Part shown: positions 25,254-27,789 of the stretch, one piece after another
Position numbering within the stretch: the stretch's first letter is position 1
How the letters are laid out: each line of letters begins with the position of its first letter
Source: an uncultured Muribaculaceae bacterium
GTDB lineage: Bacteria; Bacteroidota; Bacteroidia; Bacteroidales; Muribaculaceae
DNA: 27,789 nucleotides
Direction: 5' to 3'
Assembly (NCBI GenBank): GCA_934555895.1
Contig: CAKTFH010000028.1
Coordinates: forward strand, 1-27,789
The notes under the pieces: generated by a model
Told to the model about the DNA's origin: nothing
The model's database searches: none
What the model saw: the letters and a program-made list of their open reading frames with translations, nothing else
Made by a program: the position numbers and the translations under genes

Positions 25254-26594
25254 ATGCGCAAAATTCTGCTTATCATCATATTTCTGTCATGCGCCCTATG
25301 GGCCGATGCCCGCTATACAATGGTGGCCGACACTTTAAAGGGGTCGGCGCATTATCCGGGTACGGTGCATGCCATGCAGGTGTCGATTCCTGAGATTGCC
25401 GACACCTCAAGGCCCGCGGGGCTTTATGTGGGACTCGACGGGATACTCTGTCGTGCGCCTCAGGTGCTCGACTCGCTTGCGGCCCTGGGGGTGATACCCC
25501 CTATGGTTGGGGTGTATCTGCAGCCGGGTGAAGTGCGCCGCGACGGCATGACTTTGCGGTATAACCGATCGAATGAGTTCGATGCCACAGACGCGCGTTT
25601 CGCGGACTTTCTCGCGTCCGAGATACTGCCTCGTGTCGACAGCATACTGAATGCTGACGGCCGCGGAATCACCATTACCGACAACAGTGCCGACCGCATG
25701 ATTTACGGTCTTAGCAGCGGAGGCATAGCGGCCTTTGTGGCGGCATGGCACCGGCCCGACCTCTTCGGCAAAGTGTTTACCGGATGCGGCACGTATGTGC
25801 CGATGAGGGGAGGACATAATCTCCAGGCAATAGTGCGCAAGCATGAGCCGAAACCGTTGCGCATCTTCATGCAGGACGGAAGCAACGATGCGTGGAATCC
25901 GCTTTTCGGGTCGTGGTATGAGGCCAACCGTGTGCTTGCCACGGCGTTGCAGTTCGCCGGTTACGACTGTGCTTTCAAATGGGATGACTCGGGCCACTCG
26001 GAGAAACCGTCAGCCGAAATCTTTCCAGAGGTGATACGATGGATGTGGCGTGACGGGTCTGCAGAAATGTTGCCCGGGGTGACATCGAACGACTATCTGA
26101 AGGGCAGGCTGCCGTCTCCAGACGCTCCCGACTACAACTGGCAGCCGATGCAAAGTGTGCCTCCCTTGCAACCACGTGATGTGGTAGAGGCCATTTATCC
26201 CGACTCTACATTGGTGGTTTGTGTGGAGCCCGGCACAAACTTTCTGACACAATATCTTATGGATGGCGACGGCAATCGAAGTTGTGGGCAGCGCTATTAC
26301 TGGCTGCATACGTATGACAACTCGGCGCTCAACATCGTTGATATGATTTTCGACGGGGACGGTAATCTCTGGGTACTTACGAATGCCGGTGTGCAGATAT
26401 GTGACCAGAACGGCCGTGTGCGCGCCATTCTTTCGCTTCCTCCCGGGGAAAGCCTGGCAGAAACCACGCACGGACGCATTGTCATTTCCGATGGCTTTAT
26501 CATACTTACAGTGGATGACCACGCTTACAGACGCACCTTCGCCGTTAAGGCTGCTACATCGGGTGTGCGCCCTGCCTCGCAGGGTGCCGGTTGA
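25254..26594 (+). CDS. Secreted esterase (Fes/PF00756-like) with C-terminal propeller-like segment
   Basis: This is a 446-aa protein with a signal peptide (1-18, MRKILLIIIFLSCALW). The alpha/beta-hydrolase esterase domain covers about 25-270. Its nucleophile elbow is YGLSSGGIAA (Ser154), the acid is probably in MQDGSND (Asp208 or Asp212) and the base in WDDSGHSEK (His248). Such esterases remove acyl or feruloyl groups from polysaccharides or cut siderophore esters. Residues about 335-440 look like an SMP-30/gluconolactonase-type propeller fragment (MIFDGDGNLWVLTNAGVQICDQNGRV, then YRRTFAVK), too short for a full propeller. It has its own promoter and is followed by an unrelated ATPase. Deacylating a dietary polysaccharide is the likely role, by inference. 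Confidence 0.78.
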   Translation: MRKILLIIIFLSCALWADARYTMVADTLKGSAHYPGTVHAMQVSIPEIADTSRPAGLYVGLDGILCRAPQVLDSLAALGVIPPMVGVYLQPGEVRRDGMTLRYNRSNEFDATDARFADFLASEILPRVDSILNADGRGITITDNSADRMIYGLSSGGIAAFVAAWHRPDLFGKVFTGCGTYVPMRGGHNLQAIVRKHEPKPLRIFMQDGSNDAWNPLFGSWYEANRVLATALQFAGYDCAFKWDDSGHSEKPSAEIFPEVIRWMWRDGSAEMLPGVTSNDYLKGRLPSPDAPDYNWQPMQSVPPLQPRDVVEAIYPDSTLVVCVEPGTNFLTQYLMDGDGNRSCGQRYYWLHTYDNSALNIVDMIFDGDGNLWVLTNAGVQICDQNGRVRAILSLPPGESLAETTHGRIVISDGFIILTVDDHAYRRTFAVKAATSGVRPASQGAG

Positions 26595-26656
26595 ATGGTA
26601 AATGGTAATAGGATGCTGCCACCAGTAATTTTTGAAATATCAGAAGAATCGAGTTT

Positions 26657-27766
26657 ATGATTGAACGTATTAATATATCAAATTATAAGTCTATCCGTAA
26701 TGCGGATATAGATTTAAAGATGATAAATATCCTCATCGGACCTAACGGGGCCGGTAAGAGCAATTTTATTTCATTTTTTGATTTGACCCGTCATATGCTC
26801 GAACAGCGGCTGGGAGGATATCTGCTTGAGCACGGCGGAATCGGCTCCATGCTTTACCGTGGCAGAAAGATTTCCGACAGCATTTCGGCGCTGATTGACT
26901 TTGAGAACCGTAATGCTTTTGTGTTTAAACTTAAGCCTACTCAAGGCCCCAAGGCGTACATTGAGTATACCAAGGATTTTTTTAACAACCGGGGGCTTAC
27001 AGACAAAAGATATGAGGAAACATGGAATGAGCATACCTGGGATGTGAATGTCGAGGAATCGGCTATCCTGACAAAGCCCCAATGGCGTGCCGGATATATC
27101 CGTAATTTCTTGAGAAGTTTCACTGTCTATCATTTCCATGACACGAGCCTGTCTTCGCCTATGCGGCAGCTGTCGAGAACGGGAGACAATGAGTATCTGA
27201 GGCACGATGGCTCCAATCTTGCCGCATATCTTTATAAATTGAAGAATGCTGATGTCAAGGCATATAACCTCATAGAAGGCACTATCCGTTCGATTGCACC
27301 CTATTTTAAGCAATTCAGGCTTGTCCCCAATAAAATCATGGAGGGATACATCGGGCTGGAATGGGAAGAGCGTGACACTGATGTGTATCTCGACGCGACC
27401 AACCTCTCGGACGGCACCTTGCGCTTTATCGCTTTGGCAACGCTGCTGTTGCAGCCTGATTCGCCTAAAACAATTATAATTGACGAACCGGAATTGGGTT
27501 TACATCCGGCTGCAATCAATAAACTCGGTTCACTAATCAAAAGAGCTTCTCTTAAGACTCAACTTATCATTGCAACCCAGTCGGTGGAGCTGATCAATAA
27601 CTTTTCGATTGATGATCTTATTATTGTGGGCCGGGATGACAATCAGTCCACGTTCCACCGGTTGAATGAAGCCGATTTCTCTGAATGGCGAAACGCGTAT
27701 TCTGTAGGTGAGTTGGAAAACCCAAGCCTGAATGCCCCCTGCGGCCAAGGTTTATTTGACCCCTGA
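26657..27766 (+). CDS. OLD/AAA_21-type ATPase, C-terminus probably replaced by foreign sequence
   Basis: This 369-aa ABC-type ATPase has an N-terminal NYKSIRNADIDLKMINILIG and Walker A GPNGAGKSN (28-36). A charged middle region includes GGIGSMLYRGRK, followed by a signature LSDGTLRFIALATLL (about 248-262) and Walker B IIIDEPELGLHP (Asp276, Glu277). Single-domain ATPases of this type often precede a DUF4276 or other TOPRIM-like gene and are linked to phage defence or DNA repair, but no partner is visible here. Relatives end with GELWEKNxxGGRP; here GEL (351-353) is followed by ENPSLNAPCGQGLFDP, and the DNA carries TTTGACCCC repeats. So the last 10 or so residues look lost to an insertion. Codon use is more AT-rich than upstream genes, suggesting transfer. 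Confidence 0.8.
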   Translation: MIERINISNYKSIRNADIDLKMINILIGPNGAGKSNFISFFDLTRHMLEQRLGGYLLEHGGIGSMLYRGRKISDSISALIDFENRNAFVFKLKPTQGPKAYIEYTKDFFNNRGLTDKRYEETWNEHTWDVNVEESAILTKPQWRAGYIRNFLRSFTVYHFHDTSLSSPMRQLSRTGDNEYLRHDGSNLAAYLYKLKNADVKAYNLIEGTIRSIAPYFKQFRLVPNKIMEGYIGLEWEERDTDVYLDATNLSDGTLRFIALATLLLQPDSPKTIIIDEPELGLHPAAINKLGSLIKRASLKTQLIIATQSVELINNFSIDDLIIVGRDDNQSTFHRLNEADFSEWRNAYSVGELENPSLNAPCGQGLFDP

Positions 27767-27789
27767 AAATAATTTGTTTTTGACCCCAG
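27716..27789. mobile_element. Possible insertion-element end at the right edge
   Basis: From about 27716 the sequence stops encoding the expected ATPase C-terminus. TTTGACCCC occurs at 27755-27763 and 27779-27787, 24 bp apart, near a GC-rich segment (27733-27748). Short repeats at a terminus are characteristic of several IS families, including IS21-type elements. No transposase gene is inside the window, so this is a hypothesis based on the damaged gene end and the repeats. Confidence 0.4.

Noticed and set aside
26594..26640. A short repeat AATGGTAAATGGTAAT after the esterase gene.
   Set aside because: Only two 7-bp units in non-coding DNA, with no flanking structure; probably insignificant.

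Overview
The window is a chromosomal stretch of moderate-to-high GC from a Bacteroidales bacterium, most likely a Muribaculaceae-like gut commensal. The evidence is the Bacteroidetes -7 promoter element TAnnTTTG in several intergenic regions, weak Shine-Dalgarno sequences, Bacteroidetes-type lipoprotein and C-terminal sorting signals, and families typical of that order (DUF1080, DUF4834, DUF4960, OMP_b-brl TonB receptors, GtaA-type glutaminase-like proteins). Family calls come from reading motifs in the translations; no database search was run.

Region 1 (about 1-7706) is one co-directional operon: a Tat-exported Gfo/Idh/MocA oxidoreductase, an 88-aa two-helix membrane protein overlapping it by ATGA, a second Tat-exported Gfo/Idh/MocA oxidoreductase, a secreted protein with two DUF1080 (3-keto-disaccharide hydrolase) domains, a short divergent ApbE-like protein and a secreted 750-aa protein that resembles a barrel-type glycosidase with a GATase-like domain. 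It ends at a strong hairpin terminator. Two oxidoreductases beside DUF1080 fit the 3-keto-glycoside route of glycan breakdown described in Bacteroides. Region 2 (about 7811-9505) holds psd and pssA, the two enzymes that make phosphatidylethanolamine from CDP-diacylglycerol and serine, behind a roughly 160-nt leader that looks structured.

Region 3 (9609-14111) is a 1500-aa secreted multidomain protein (propeller-like region, FN3-like modules, three jelly-roll modules, C-terminal sorting-like tail). Convergent to it on the minus strand is a TonB-receptor-type outer membrane barrel (14210-16291). Upstream of that lies a Crp/Fnr regulator whose DNA-binding helix-turn-helix is put out of frame by one extra base, and before it a truncated XRE-type HTH gene that carries a good promoter. 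Region 4 (17262-18382) is a DUF4834/DUF2461 gene pair behind a near-perfect sigma-54 promoter, with a 15-bp tandem duplication across the stop/start junction.

Region 5 (18497-21612) is a small fructan module: a DUF4960 lipoprotein and a GH32 lipoprotein, with no SusC/SusD pair inside the window. Region 6 (21662-25180) is a 1105-aa SGNH-hydrolase/glutaminase-like fusion. An 18-bp-arm dyad overlaps its promoter exactly and it has its own terminator. Region 7 is a secreted esterase with a propeller-like tail (25254-26594), apparently read from a nearly leaderless transcript. Last comes an OLD/AAA_21-type ATPase (26657-27766) whose last residues look replaced by foreign sequence with TTTGACCCC direct repeats, suggesting an insertion element starting at the right edge.

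The most notable items are the frameshifted Crp regulator with its upstream HTH relic, the sigma-54 promoter, the promoter-spanning dyad, the SGNH-glutaminase fusion, and the oxidoreductase/DUF1080/ApbE-like operon. No tRNA, rRNA, CRISPR array or complete insertion sequence was found.
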